From NCBI RefSeq assembly GCF_009734445.1, contig NZ_CP046457.1:992001-1056000 (forward strand): DNA of 64,000 bases, in the 5' to 3' direction. Source of the stretch: Candidatus Syntrophocurvum alkaliphilum (lineage in GTDB: Bacteria > Bacillota > Syntrophomonadia > Syntrophomonadales > Syntrophomonadaceae). Under the pieces are notes generated by a model that did no database searches, was not told where the DNA came from, and saw nothing but the letters and a program-made list of their open reading frames with translations. A program made the translations under genes and the position numbers. Shown here piece after piece: positions 45,526 through 55,002 of this stretch. Position 1 is the stretch's first letter. Each line of letters begins with the position of its first letter.

Positions 45526-46017
45526 CTATTTGTTAAAAACAAATACCCTTCCTTCCTCTCGATAAGCAAAAAAATTATTTGAAGGTGTATTTGTCTTGTT
45601 TATTTTTTTCAATAAGCTCTTTTTAATTTCTTTTTTATAATATTCTAATGAAAGCATATTTTCTTCTTCTCTTATTATTAGAGAATTAAATGATTCTTTT
45701 AACATTGTAGTAAAAAGATGCAGTTCTTCTTCAGTAAGTGTTTCTGCATCTCTATAAAAAGAAATTAAGGTAATACCAGGTAAATCTTCAAAAGTTAGTT
45801 TGCTTATTTGGGGATTACTATTTCTTAGTTTATGTAAACAATCTAAGCATTTATTTATATTTGTTATAAATTCTTGTTTACCCTCTTCCTCTAAAACACC
45901 CTCTAAAGCAAGTTCTAACTTAATAATATTGTTATCTGCCTCATATTTTATTGAACTAAACTCAGAAAATTGCACAGAAATAGATATGAACATATCTAAA
46001 CCATTAGTATTTGTCAT
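45526..46017 (-). CDS. Hypothetical protein between rny and ymdB
   Basis: A 163-residue protein that I do not recognise. No signal peptide or membrane helix is visible. The first half has alternating hydrophobic residues as in beta strands (MFISISVQFSEFSSIKYEA, IIKLELALEG); the second half is helical and charged (LTEEELHLFTTMLKESF, KKEIKKSLLKKINK). Its stop is 15 bases before ymdB, so the two are surely co-transcribed. Being fixed between RNase Y and YmdB, it could be connected with them, but this is only context. Confidence 0.7.
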   Translation of the reverse strand: MTNTNGLDMFISISVQFSEFSSIKYEADNNIIKLELALEGVLEEEGKQEFITNINKCLDCLHKLRNSNPQISKLTFEDLPGITLISFYRDAETLTEEELHLFTTMLKESFNSLIIREEENMLSLEYYKKEIKKSLLKKINKTNTPSNNFFAYREEGRVFVFNK

Positions 46018-46115
46018 TTACAATCCTTCCCCTTTTTAATACATCTTAAACTTTCTTCGTCTTGTACCTAGCTAATTCCTTCTATTATACACTGTTAAAA
46101 TATTGTAATTTTAAA

Positions 46116-46142
46116 AAGGCACAGAGTACTAGTCTGTGCCTT
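46116..46142 (-). terminator. Terminator after rny
   Basis: AAGGCACAGA / TCTGTGCCTT hairpin followed on the minus strand by five T, 22 bases after the rny stop. Confidence 0.8.
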
Positions 46143-46163
46143 GGTTTTAATTATTATTTTAAT

Positions 46164-47714
46164 TTACTTTGCATATTCTACTGATCTTGTTTCTCTAATA
46201 ACCACAACTTTAATTTGTCCTGGATAATCAAGTTCCTGTTCTATTTCAGCTGCTATATCCTTAGAAAGAACAATAGATTGTAAATCATCAATACTATCCG
46301 GTTTAACTATTATTCTCACTTCTCTACCTGCTTGAATTGCAAAGGACTTTTCTACCCCATCAAAGGAATCTGCTAATCCTTCTAATTTTTCAAGTCGTTT
46401 AATATAAGTTTCAAGAGTTTCTCTTCTAGCACCTGGTCGTGATGCTGAAATAGCATCAGCAGCTTGAACTAATACAGCCTCTATGCTTTCAGGTTCAATA
46501 TCACCATGATGTGCTGCTATAGCATGTATTACACCTTGGCCTTCACGATGTTTCTTAGCTAAATCTACACCAATTTCTACATGTGGGCCAACAACCTCAT
46601 GATCTACAGATTTACCAATATCATGTAACAAACCAGCTCTTTTAGCAAGTTGTATATCAACTTCAAGTTCCGCAGCCATAATACCTGTAAGATGAGCTAC
46701 TTCAACAGAATGCTTAAGAACATTTTGACCATAGCTCGTCCTATATTTTAGCCTTCCAAGTAATCTTATTAACTCAGGATGCAATCCATGAACTCCCACT
46801 TCAAATGCTGCTTGCTCTCCAACATCCCGTATCTCTTGTTCGATTTCTTTTTGCGCTTTTTCTACCATTTCTTCTATTCTAGCAGGATGGATTCGACCAT
46901 CAGATACCAAATATTCCAATGCAACTCGTGAAATTTCACGACGTATAGGATCAAATGAAGATAATATTACAGCCTCTGGAGTGTCATCAATGATTAAGTC
47001 CACTCCGGTTAAGGTTTCAAAAGTGCGTATATTCCTACCTTCACGCCCAATTATTCTACCTTTCATTTCATCATTAGGTAATGCAACTACTGAAACTGTA
47101 GTTTCAGAAACAACATCTGCTGCACATTTTTGTATTGCTAAAGATACAATATTTTTAGCTCTTCTGTCTCCTTCTTCTTTAGCCTCTGCTTCAATGTTCT
47201 TTATCATTAACGCAGTTTCCTGTCTTATTTGTTGCTCTACATTTTCAAGAAGTAATTCTTTGGCTTCTTCAAAGCTTAATCCTGAAAGACGTTCGAGCTC
47301 TTTAAGTTGTTGCGTAAGGACCATTTGTAAATCATTTTGAGTTTTTTCTATTTCTTTTTCTTTCTCATTTAAACTGTTTTCCTTACGTTCTATATTTTCT
47401 GATTTTTTATCAAGAGTTTCTTCCTTTTGGATTATTCTACGTTCTATTCTATCTAATTCTCGCCGCCGTTCTCTTAAATCTTTTTCAGATTCTTGTCTAT
47501 TACGATGAATTTCATCTTTTGCTTCTAGCAGTAGCTCTTTTTTCTTAGCTTCAGCTTCTTTTGCAGCTTCATCTAAAATTCTTTCAGATTCTTCTTCTGC
47601 AGCTCCAATACGACTTTCCGCAATAAATCTTCTACCATAATAGCCAGCAACCAATCCGACAGCAAGAGATAGTGTTATTACTAAAAAACTAACTAATGTC
47701 GTTATTATGTTCAC
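46164..47714 (-). CDS. rny: Ribonuclease Y
   Basis: A 516-residue membrane-bound endoribonuclease that starts mRNA decay in Firmicutes. The N-terminal membrane helix (~5-25) is followed by a long coiled coil (~30-200), a KH domain with [15 protein letters not shown] (~215-229) and an HD domain with [10 protein letters not shown] (~362-371). The length agrees with the family. It starts at ATG after AAAGGAGGTGAAC. Confidence 0.97.
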   Translation of the reverse strand: MNIITTLVSFLVITLSLAVGLVAGYYGRRFIAESRIGAAEEESERILDEAAKEAEAKKKELLLEAKDEIHRNRQESEKDLRERRRELDRIERRIIQKEETLDKKSENIERKENSLNEKEKEIEKTQNDLQMVLTQQLKELERLSGLSFEEAKELLLENVEQQIRQETALMIKNIEAEAKEEGDRRAKNIVSLAIQKCAADVVSETTVSVVALPNDEMKGRIIGREGRNIRTFETLTGVDLIIDDTPEAVILSSFDPIRREISRVALEYLVSDGRIHPARIEEMVEKAQKEIEQEIRDVGEQAAFEVGVHGLHPELIRLLGRLKYRTSYGQNVLKHSVEVAHLTGIMAAELEVDIQLAKRAGLLHDIGKSVDHEVVGPHVEIGVDLAKKHREGQGVIHAIAAHHGDIEPESIEAVLVQAADAISASRPGARRETLETYIKRLEKLEGLADSFDGVEKSFAIQAGREVRIIVKPDSIDDLQSIVLSKDIAAEIEQELDYPGQIKVVVIRETRSVEYAK

Positions 47715-48069
47715 CTCCTTTAATTTTATGTGTTTTTAATTTCATTAGATTTTAAACACTTATTTAAAAATAAAAAAACCGAGTTTCCTCGGTTTGAAAG
47801 AAGTATATCACCAAAATTTGTATTAATAATACTTATAATAACTTATCAATAATAAATATTATAATATTATTCTATTCTCAACCTAAACAGACACTATTAT
47901 TATACAAGTAATATTGTTTACCACTTTTTATTTTATTTATAAATATATGTTTAATATAAATTTAAATATCTATAATCAACAAGTAGTCTATCTATATGGT
48001 TAAGTTTTTATTAGGTGATACTTCTTGTCAGGGACCTTATTTAGATTTTAGTAAGTTTCTAGGTTGGTG
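47715..48069. other. 355-base gap between recA and rny
   Basis: A terminator for recA lies at 47772-47795. The remaining ~270 bases between it and the recA stop are AT-rich without open reading frame, repeat or strong hairpin that I can support; the rny promoter must lie just upstream of 47714. Confidence 0.6.
47772..47795 (-). terminator. Terminator downstream of recA
   Basis: AAACCGAG-TTTC-CTCGGTTT hairpin followed on the minus strand by seven T. It is nearly 280 bases beyond the recA stop, so the recA mRNA may have a long 3' untranslated region. Confidence 0.8.
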
Positions 48070-49098
48070 TCAAGCTTCCTCTGTAGTGTCTTCTTCATTT
48101 AATGCTAACATTTTTTCTTTAACTTTGTTTTCTAGTGTTGAGTAAAACTCTGGATTGTTTTTTATGTATTCTTTAGCATTTTCTCTACCTTGCCCTAAAC
48201 GTTCACCTTCATATGAGTACCAAGAACCACTTTTTTGAATAATATTTAACTCTGCACCAATATCTAATAAATCACCTTCTCTAGAAATTCCAATACCATA
48301 CATTATGTCAAATTCTGCAGTTCTAAAAGGAGGTGCTACTTTGTTTTTTACTACTTTTGTTCTTGTTCTACTACCAGTCATTTCAGTTCCTTGCTTTATA
48401 GCTTCCCCTCTTTTTACTTCTAGCCTAACTGATGAATAAAACTTCAAGGCCCTTCCTCCAGTAGTTGTTTCCGGACTACCATAGACTATCCCGACTTTTT
48501 CTCTTATTTGATTTATAAATATGACACATGCTTTCGACTTACTTATATGAGCTGTAAGTTTTCGTAAAGCCTGTGACATTAACCTTGCTTGTAAGCCTAC
48601 ATGTACATCTCCCATTTCACCATCTAGTTCTGCTCGTGGAACAAGTGCTGCCACAGAATCAACTACTACTATATCTATAGCACCACTCCTTACTAAGGCT
48701 TCTGCAATTTCTAAGGCCTGTTCGCCACTATCAGGTTGTGCAACTAATAAATTTTTAACATCAACACCTAATCTGCGGGCATAGAGTGGATCTAAGGCAT
48801 GTTCTGCATCAATAAATGCCGCCATACCTCCTTCTTTCTGAGCTTGAGCTACAGCATGTAATGCTACAGTTGTTTTACCTGATGATTCAGGTCCAAACAC
48901 CTCTACTACCCTACCTCTTGGAACTCCCCCAACCCCAAGAGCAATATCTAATGATATACACCCAGTAGAAATCACTTCTACATTCATTGCAGTTTTATCT
49001 CCAAGTTTCATTATCGAACCTTTTCCAAATTGCTTTTCAATACCCTTAATTGTATTATCAAGTGCTTCAACTTTACCTTTATTAACTTCTTTTTCCAT
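48070..49098 (-). CDS. recA: Recombinase RecA
   Basis: A 342-residue DNA strand-exchange protein and SOS coprotease. Walker A is [12 protein letters not shown] (~67-78), and further motifs are [32 protein letters not shown] and the Gly-rich [16 protein letters not shown]. Start ATG 49098 follows GAGGAGGG by seven bases. The promoter and an SOS box lie just upstream. It sits after cinA and thpR, a usual order in Firmicutes. Confidence 0.98.
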   Translation of the reverse strand: MEKEVNKGKVEALDNTIKGIEKQFGKGSIMKLGDKTAMNVEVISTGCISLDIALGVGGVPRGRVVEVFGPESSGKTTVALHAVAQAQKEGGMAAFIDAEHALDPLYARRLGVDVKNLLVAQPDSGEQALEIAEALVRSGAIDIVVVDSVAALVPRAELDGEMGDVHVGLQARLMSQALRKLTAHISKSKACVIFINQIREKVGIVYGSPETTTGGRALKFYSSVRLEVKRGEAIKQGTEMTGSRTRTKVVKNKVAPPFRTAEFDIMYGIGISREGDLLDIGAELNIIQKSGSWYSYEGERLGQGRENAKEYIKNNPEFYSTLENKVKEKMLALNEEDTTEEA

Positions 49099-49112
49099 AG
49101 TTGCACCCTCCT

Positions 49113-49126
49113 CAAACATATGTTCG
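49113..49126 (-). promoter_or_regulatory. SOS (LexA/DinR) box at recA
   Basis: CGAACATATGTTTG on the minus strand matches the Firmicutes consensus CGAACRNRYGTTYG. It lies between the -10 box and the Shine-Dalgarno, so bound LexA would block transcription start of recA. Confidence 0.92.
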
Positions 49127-49134
49127 TTTTTTAT

Positions 49135-49163
49135 AGTATAATAATGGATATAAAAATTGTCAA
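49135..49163 (-). promoter_or_regulatory. recA promoter
   Basis: On the minus strand TTGACA (49158-49163), 17 bases, TATACT (49135-49140). It lies immediately behind the thpR stop, with the SOS box 8 bases downstream. Confidence 0.85.
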
Positions 49164-49169
49164 TTAATT

Positions 49170-49730
49170 TTATCCAAGTAATGAAAATCTTCCTAATTCT
49201 GAATATTGTGGACCATTAGAAGATAGTTTACTTTCCATTAATTTAAATTCGTTAATGGAAAATCTTAATTTTTTAATATTATTTTGCATAGCATTACACT
49301 TTTTCATGAACTCTTGTTTATTATCTTCTGATCGAATCCTTCCTAAAGTAAGATGAAAGTGATGGTTTCTTTCTGTTTCAAATCCTAAATTTCCAAGATA
49401 TGCATCTACTCTATTGGTAAGAAAACTCGCTTTGTCCAATTCCCCTTTTAATCCAATCCAAACTACTCTTGGACGTATATGATTAGGAAAAAAACCTATT
49501 CGATCTAATATTAGATCAAAGTTAGGACAGTTTTCTCCAACTATTACAAGATTATGTTTAATCTCTTTTAATTGATTCTCATTTATATTTCCTAAAAATT
49601 TAACAGTTAGGTGATAATTTTCATATTCTACCCATTTGACATCTGGTTCAACTGTATTTAACTCAGTTTTCACTTTAGAAACATAGTCTTTAACTGTCTT
49701 TGGTATGGGTATAGAAATAAATGTCCTCAT
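49170..49730 (-). CDS. thpR: RNA 2',3'-cyclic phosphodiesterase
   Basis: A 186-residue 2H-phosphoesterase. The two signature motifs are HLTVKFLG (~40-47) and HLTLGRI (~126-132), with the N-terminus [10 protein letters not shown]. It hydrolyses 2',3'-cyclic phosphate RNA ends and was formerly called 2'-5' RNA ligase. It follows cinA by ~20 bases. An RtcB ligase, which uses the same kind of end, is encoded elsewhere in the window. Confidence 0.93.
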   Translation of the reverse strand: MRTFISIPIPKTVKDYVSKVKTELNTVEPDVKWVEYENYHLTVKFLGNINENQLKEIKHNLVIVGENCPNFDLILDRIGFFPNHIRPRVVWIGLKGELDKASFLTNRVDAYLGNLGFETERNHHFHLTLGRIRSEDNKQEFMKKCNAMQNNIKKLRFSINEFKLMESKLSSNGPQYSELGRFSLLG

Positions 49731-49752
49731 AATTATATCCCCACCATTACAA

Positions 49753-50994
49753 TTATTTTATTTTTTTTCTTATTAAATCTAGTGCTGATTTTGCTGTTAA
49801 CATTCGAATTGCATCTCGATCTCCTACAAAACGCAACTTTTTTACTGTACAATAATTGTTAAAAGCAATTGCTATATAAACTTCACCAACAGGTTTTTGC
49901 TCAGTCCCACCATCAGGACCAGCTATACCAGTAACCGCAACTCCTATATCTGCATCTGATACCTTTAAAGCTCCTTTTGCCATTTCATATGCAGTTTCCT
50001 CACTAACAGCACCATTTTTATTTATTGTATTTTCCTTAACATCTAATAAACCTATCTTTGATTTATTACTATATGATACTATTGTGCCCCAAAACACACT
50101 TGAACTACCCGGTACATCAGTAATTAATTTTGATATAAGTCCTCCTGTACAAGATTCAGCAAAAGCAATTGTTTTTCCTTTTTTATCTAATAATTTTACT
50201 ATATTAGAAGGTAATGTTTCTTCATCATACCCATAAATATAATTCGATGTTTTTTCAATAATATTATTGACGACTATATCAAGGTTTTCTTGACTTTCTT
50301 TAAAATCTTTTCTATCAGCTGTTACCCTAATATGCACTTCTCCTTCATGTGCAAGTAAAACAATACTACAGCCATTAGGATTATTCATAACTTCGGCAAT
50401 CATCTCTTCAATTTGAGATTCTCCCGGACCTATTACCTTTATAACTTTGGTAGCAATTTTTTTCTCTTCAAGATTTAATTCTCTTATTAAAAGTGGTTCC
50501 ACCTCATCTTCATACATCTTTCTCATTTCATTAGGTGGACCAGGTAGCAGAATTGTTTTTTTGTTTCCTTTGTCTATGTACATCCCTGGTGCTGTACCTA
50601 TTGAGTTTTTTAATATGATAGCATCTTTGGGAAACATAGCCTGTTTTATATTGCTTTTAGGCATATCTCTATTTCTTTTAGCAAAAAAATTTTGCAAATT
50701 ATCTTCTACTTTCTTATTTAAAACAGATTGAATACCTAGAACTTCACATGCTATTTCCTTTGTTAAATCATCTTTTGTAGGTCCTAATCCACCAGTGGTA
50801 ATCACAACATCGGCAGATTCTAATCCAAGCTTAAATGCTTTTATTAAATTTTCTTTATTGTCTCCCACAATACTCTTACCAATAACCTTAACACCTAATT
50901 TCTCTAGTCTTTCTGAAATGAAAATTGAATTAGTATCTAATGTTAATCCTAACAACAGTTCAGTTCCTGTAGATATTAAATATGCAGTTTTCAC
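49753..50994 (-). CDS. cinA: CinA-family competence/damage protein
   Basis: A 413-residue protein with an N-terminal MoaB-like domain (~1-170; STGTELLLG, TTGGLGPTKDDLT, LPGPPNEM) and a C-terminal nicotinamide-nucleotide amidohydrolase-like domain (~255-410; FAESCTGGLIS, GAVSEETAYEMA, GIAGPDGGT). It may recycle NMN or repair nucleotides. GTG start behind GGGAGG. Together with thpR it precedes recA. Confidence 0.95.
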   Translation of the reverse strand: MKTAYLISTGTELLLGLTLDTNSIFISERLEKLGVKVIGKSIVGDNKENLIKAFKLGLESADVVITTGGLGPTKDDLTKEIACEVLGIQSVLNKKVEDNLQNFFAKRNRDMPKSNIKQAMFPKDAIILKNSIGTAPGMYIDKGNKKTILLPGPPNEMRKMYEDEVEPLLIRELNLEEKKIATKVIKVIGPGESQIEEMIAEVMNNPNGCSIVLLAHEGEVHIRVTADRKDFKESQENLDIVVNNIIEKTSNYIYGYDEETLPSNIVKLLDKKGKTIAFAESCTGGLISKLITDVPGSSSVFWGTIVSYSNKSKIGLLDVKENTINKNGAVSEETAYEMAKGALKVSDADIGVAVTGIAGPDGGTEQKPVGEVYIAIAFNNYCTVKKLRFVGDRDAIRMLTAKSALDLIRKKIK

Positions 50995-51132
50995 TTTAAT
51001 TCCTCCCTAATTTTATCCAACTGCCTTGCATTTCCAGGCTTATTATAAATAAGTCAGTTCTTGTTTTTAAATTTTTATTAGTAATAAATTTAATTTTTAC
51101 AGTAGAACTATATTTTCTTATTATAAACTTTT

Positions 51133-51231
51133 GGTTTCACTACGAAAAGCTAAACTTAGACTATGGAATCGGCTGAGTAAACATGTTTACTCAGTCTTAA
51201 ATTTTTTGTAGTTTCTTTTTACAGCAGAATC
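51133..51231 (+). repeat. Dispersed repeat, copy E (internally deleted, 99 bp)
   Basis: Left end GGTTTCACTACGAAAAGCTA, right end TTTTTACAGCAGAATC. The two nested arms are joined directly (GGCTGAGTAAACATGTTTAC-TCAGTC), so the central ~128 bases of the full element are gone and a compact hairpin remains. It is located between the FtsH-like gene terminator and cinA. Confidence 0.85.
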
Positions 51232-51251
51232 TCTTTTTTATTAACATAAAA

Positions 51252-51277
51252 AAACCCTGCAATTTAATGCAGGGTTT
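51252..51277 (-). terminator. Terminator after the FtsH-like gene
   Basis: AAACCCTGCA / TGCAGGGTTT hairpin followed by T-run on the minus strand, 14 bases beyond the stop. Confidence 0.8.
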
Positions 51278-51290
51278 AAATGAAACTTTA

Positions 51291-52778
51291 TTATACAGCT
51301 AACTTATTGTTAGAGTTTAATAGCTTTACAAAAGCTCGTCTATCTAGAGATTCCTCCTGTAATAGATGCTCTGAAATATTGTATAGTGTATTAATATTAT
51401 CTTTTAATAATTGTTCAGTTTCTTTCTCTAAATTAACTAGTATTTCCTTACATTCATTATAAAGTTTTTCCTTAGGCACTTCTTCAATGCTAACTACTCC
51501 CAATGAAGATAAACCAGATTCAACTATTTCCCTTGAAACCTTCCAGGCTTGATTAAAATCGTTTTTAGCTCCTGTGCTTCTATTTCCATATTTAAAATCT
51601 TCAGCAATTGCACCAGCAAGTGCAACCATTATATGCTTTTCTAGCTCTGAACGAGTGTATAAATATTGATCATCTTGAGATGATTTTCTCATAAACCCTA
51701 ATGCTTTTCCACGAGGAACAATTGTAAGTGATGATACTGAGCCTTCTTCAACAAGCTCACTGATTAATGCATGACCACTTTCATGAACACTTACTCTTTC
51801 GACCTCTTTCTGACTAGGTCTACGATCTAATTTTTCACCCATTATTACTTTATCAATTGCCTCAATGAAATGACGATGTTCTATTTTTTGAGCATCTTCT
51901 CTTAATGCTAGAATAGCTGCTTCATTTGATAAACTTTCTAATTGGGCACCTGAAAAGCCAAAAGTTGCTCTAGCTATATCATCAATATCAATATCTTCTG
52001 CTAAAGGTTTATTTTTTGTATGAATGCTAAAAATTTTTGATCTACCGCTTTTGTCAGGTAAAGTAACTTGTACTTGACGATCAAAACGGCCTGGTCTTAT
52101 TAAAGCAGGATCTAACATATCTGCTCTATTTGTAGCTCCTACCAGTAATATTCTGGTTTCATCATCAGGATTAATTCCATCCATTTCTACTAATAATTGA
52201 TTTAATGTTTGATCATATTCCATATGACTTGAATTTCCACCACGTTTAGAACCTAATACCTCTAGTTCATCAATAAAAATTATTGCACTTTTATTCTTTG
52301 AGTTACTAGCTTTTTTCCTAGCATCACTAAAAAGTTGTCTAATTCTTTTTGCACCAACACCTGCATACATTTCAATAAATTCACTACCAGATGCTGCTAT
52401 ATATTCAGAACTAGTATATCCAGCAGCTGCTCTAGCTAATAATGTCTTACCTGTACCTGGTGGACCAACAAGTAATACCCCTTTTAATGGTCTTATACCC
52501 ATTTTTTTCGTATTATCAGGTTTTAATAAAAATTGTAAAGCTTCCTTCAATTCGTTTATTGCTGAATCTTGGCCGCCAATATCTTCAAACTTCATAAAGT
52601 TAGTATTCTTAATGTTTTCGCCTACATTAGCTAATTTCATTTTTCCTTGATTCATCATAAAGTAGAAAAATCCACCAATTAGGAGAGCAAATAAGACGAA
52701 AGGGAATACATTTAAGCCCAAAATTGCTAGAAAAATAATTCCAGCTACACCTGATCCTGTTGCTATTTCTTTCTTCAT
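51291..52778 (-). CDS. FtsH-like membrane AAA protease, short form
   Basis: A 495-residue FtsH relative. Hydrophobic N-terminus (~8-42), AAA domain with Walker A GPPGTGKTLLARA (~108-120), Walker B IIFIDELEVLG and SRH GATNRADMLDPALIRPGRFDR-like (split across ~213-233), then M41 peptidase domain with HESGHAL (~344-350) and a possible third zinc ligand in STGAKNDFNQAW. It lacks the ~80-residue extracytoplasmic domain of ordinary FtsH (~600 residues), and Asp is changed in the usual IDELDAIG (here IDELEVLG). The gene directly upstream encodes a membrane protein with an outside domain; both may form one protease. Confidence 0.88.
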   Translation of the reverse strand: MKKEIATGSGVAGIIFLAILGLNVFPFVLFALLIGGFFYFMMNQGKMKLANVGENIKNTNFMKFEDIGGQDSAINELKEALQFLLKPDNTKKMGIRPLKGVLLVGPPGTGKTLLARAAAGYTSSEYIAASGSEFIEMYAGVGAKRIRQLFSDARKKASNSKNKSAIIFIDELEVLGSKRGGNSSHMEYDQTLNQLLVEMDGINPDDETRILLVGATNRADMLDPALIRPGRFDRQVQVTLPDKSGRSKIFSIHTKNKPLAEDIDIDDIARATFGFSGAQLESLSNEAAILALREDAQKIEHRHFIEAIDKVIMGEKLDRRPSQKEVERVSVHESGHALISELVEEGSVSSLTIVPRGKALGFMRKSSQDDQYLYTRSELEKHIMVALAGAIAEDFKYGNRSTGAKNDFNQAWKVSREIVESGLSSLGVVSIEEVPKEKLYNECKEILVNLEKETEQLLKDNINTLYNISEHLLQEESLDRRAFVKLLNSNNKLAV

Positions 52779-52785
52779 TTATTTG

Positions 52786-53322
52786 CTACACCTCCTTTTT
52801 TATATTAACTACTGCTGTAGATCTATCTAATACTTTGTATATATAATAATTTTCTTGTTCTAGTTGAAGATATAGATTTTCTTCATCTACAAAAAGCTTA
52901 TAATCATAATTCTTTTGTTTTTCTTCTAATTGCTTATCCAACCATAAAAATTGATTGTTAGCTATAGCTTCATATATTGCTAAGTGCAAATTATCATAAG
53001 CTTTTTCAAGTTCATTATTACTATTATCTAATATAATTAATTCGTAGTTTTCAGGATCATATTTGCTATTTAATACTTTTGTTGTATCTGTATATACTTT
53101 TTTTAGATTAGTTGTTTTTCCTAACTGTATTTTAAAAACATCTTTTCGATCTACTTTTTCAATTTTTACATCTTGTATTTCAGGAATCTCAGATAATTCT
53201 CCTTTAACAGGGTTGTGAACACCTATAGTATTATATAAGTTATACCCTCCAAATAATAAACCTAATACGACAACAAGGGATATAAGAGCTATTATTATTC
53301 TAAATTGTGGTTTGTTTTGCAT
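52786..53322 (-). CDS. Single-pass membrane protein paired with FtsH-like protease
   Basis: A 178-residue protein that I do not recognise. One membrane helix (~8-28, IIIALISLVVVLGLLFGGY) is followed by ~150 residues outside the cell with mixed helix/strand pattern. No lipobox and no Cys. It ends seven bases before the FtsH-like gene and starts after AAAGGGGGGAG. Because the neighbouring protease lacks the extracytoplasmic domain of FtsH, this could supply it or act as adaptor; this is inference from gene order and size only. Confidence 0.7.
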   Translation of the reverse strand: MQNKPQFRIIIALISLVVVLGLLFGGYNLYNTIGVHNPVKGELSEIPEIQDVKIEKVDRKDVFKIQLGKTTNLKKVYTDTTKVLNSKYDPENYELIILDNSNNELEKAYDNLHLAIYEAIANNQFLWLDKQLEEKQKNYDYKLFVDEENLYLQLEQENYYIYKVLDRSTAVVNIKKEV

Positions 53323-53417
53323 TAGTACTCCCCCCTTTGTACTAAGTAATTATAACATAGACCTAAGTCCTGTTCTGTACATAAAATATGGTAAATTGGG
53401 GAGTTAACTTCAAGGTA

Positions 53418-53439
53418 AAAACTCGGCTTTCGCCGAGTT
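53418..53439 (-). terminator. Terminator downstream of the CoA-transferase gene
   Basis: AACTCGGC-TTTC-GCCGAGTT hairpin followed on the minus strand by T-rich sequence. Repeat copy F lies between it and the stop codon at 53573. Confidence 0.75.
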
Positions 53440-53460
53440 CTTCTGTTCGTATTATAAAGT

Positions 53461-53563
53461 TGTTTCACTGCGAAAAGCTAAAATTATACTATGATCGACT
53501 GGCAAACATGTTTATCACGCCACTCTTCTGTCTTTATCTTGATTTTGTAGCTATATTATCATT
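53461..53563 (+). repeat. Dispersed repeat, copy F (left half)
   Basis: TGTTTCACTGCGAAAAGCTA, then GGCAAACATGTTTATCACGC and a stretch like the centre of copies A-C (ACTC..TCTGTCTTTATCTTGATTTT). The right arm and right end are missing. It lies between the CoA-transferase stop and its terminator. Confidence 0.75.
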
Positions 53564-53572
53564 AGTTAATAA

Positions 53573-54913
53573 CTATTTGATTTTATTGCTTTTTCTCCAT
53601 ATTTTCATAGCAGAAGCTTCCTTTATTAATTCATCTCTAAAACTTGGGTGTGAAATATTAATTAGTGCTTCTGCCCTTTCCCAAGTACTTTTTCCCTTCA
53701 TATTAGCAATTCCATATTCGGTTACTATCATATGAGTAGCTGATCTAGTACCTGTTACCACTGTGCCATGAGCAAGTATAGGCTTTATTCGTGAAGTTAC
53801 TTGATTAGATGTTTTATAAGTTGATGGCATACATATAAAGCTTTGACCATTTTTAGAACGATATGCACCTTCAACAAAATCTACTTGTCCACCAGTTCCA
53901 CTAATATGCCTTGTCCCTACTGTTTCTGATGAAACCTGACCAAAAAGATCAACTTCTATACATGCATTTATTGATACAAAATCATCTATTTGAGAAATAA
54001 TATATGGATTATTAGTATAATCAACTGAATAGGCAGCTACACCAGGATTATCATCTATAAATTCATACAATTCTTGACTCCCTAGTGCAAAAGAAAATAC
54101 TTGCTTATATTTATCAATACTTTTTCTTAAACCTGTAATTTTACCTGCTTTAGTCATCTTTATATAAGCATCAACATACATCTCTGTATGAACACCTAAA
54201 TCCTTTAAGTCTGATTGCGCAACTAGATTGCCTACTGCGCTAGGTATTCCACCAATTCCAAGCTGTATACAACATCCATCATAAAGCTTATGAATTATAT
54301 TTTGCGCTATCTTTTTATCTGTTTCTGATGGTTCAGTAGCAGGCAGGGTTAGTAATTCTGGATTAGGTCCTTCAACCACAAAATTTACTTGAGAAATATG
54401 AATATTTTCTTGGTTTCCTCCTAAAACTCTAGGTATGTTTTCATTTACTTCTAATATCACATATTCAGCATTTTCAATAGATGCCATATTTCCTGCTGCA
54501 CCTACACCAAAACTGAAAAATCCATGGTTATCCATGGGACTAACACTCGCCATAAAAACTCTTGCAGGAATACAGTCATTTCTAGTTAGCATTGGTAGTT
54601 CATTAAACTTCATTGGTATGTAATATGCTAAGCCTTTACTATAAAACTCACGAGCCGCACTACTGAAATGCCAAGTATTTAATGTAAAATGTTCTCCTGT
54701 TGGATCAGAATCTATTGAAAAATGAGGCCATAATCCTAAAGTATTCCTTATATTTACATTAAATAACTCATCCTTTCTCCTAGCTAGTGCCTTATCTAAT
54801 TCATAAGGCCCTGTTAAACCAAAACCATAATCAATCCAATCACCTGATTCAATAACTTGTACAGCTTCTTCTGCTAAAACTAGCTTATTTTGATATTCAC
54901 TTTTTAAGTGCAC
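53573..54913 (-). CDS. Acetyl-CoA hydrolase/transferase family; butyryl-CoA:acetate CoA-transferase-like
   Basis: A 446-residue CoA-transferase of family I. The N-terminal half shows SGDWIDYGFG and NTWHFSSAAREF; the C-terminal half has GIGGIPSAVGNLV (~220-232), the catalytic Glu in VHTEMYVDAYI (~242-252) and GTGGQVDFVEGAYRS (~340-354). The strongest resemblance is to butyryl-CoA:acetate (4-hydroxybutyrate) CoA-transferases of Clostridia, which release butyrate or activate it. Substrate specificity cannot be told exactly. It would connect with the pha genes through crotonyl/hydroxybutyryl-CoA. GTG start after GGGAGG. Confidence 0.88.
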   Translation of the reverse strand: MHLKSEYQNKLVLAEEAVQVIESGDWIDYGFGLTGPYELDKALARRKDELFNVNIRNTLGLWPHFSIDSDPTGEHFTLNTWHFSSAAREFYSKGLAYYIPMKFNELPMLTRNDCIPARVFMASVSPMDNHGFFSFGVGAAGNMASIENAEYVILEVNENIPRVLGGNQENIHISQVNFVVEGPNPELLTLPATEPSETDKKIAQNIIHKLYDGCCIQLGIGGIPSAVGNLVAQSDLKDLGVHTEMYVDAYIKMTKAGKITGLRKSIDKYKQVFSFALGSQELYEFIDDNPGVAAYSVDYTNNPYIISQIDDFVSINACIEVDLFGQVSSETVGTRHISGTGGQVDFVEGAYRSKNGQSFICMPSTYKTSNQVTSRIKPILAHGTVVTGTRSATHMIVTEYGIANMKGKSTWERAEALINISHPSFRDELIKEASAMKIWRKSNKIK

Positions 54914-54928
54914 TCCGTACTACCTCCC

Positions 54929-54964
54929 AAAAAAACCTTGTGAAATAATTTAATTCACAAGGTA
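54929..54964 (-). terminator. Terminator downstream of pgsA
   Basis: AACCTTGTGAA / TTCACAAGGT hairpin followed on the minus strand by T-run (54929-54935). It separates pgsA from the CoA-transferase gene. Confidence 0.8.
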
Positions 54965-55002
54965 AAAAATACTACAAAATAATTTTTAATATTTTTAATT
55001 TA

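Noticed and set aside
46981-47340. 119-codon open frame on the plus strand
   Set aside because: Antisense shadow of the RNase Y gene; low-complexity Ser-rich translation.
51291-52778. Interpreting the FtsH-like gene as a truncated pseudogene
   Set aside because: The Walker motifs, SRH, HExxH zinc site, ribosome site and terminator are all intact; only the extracytoplasmic domain is missing.
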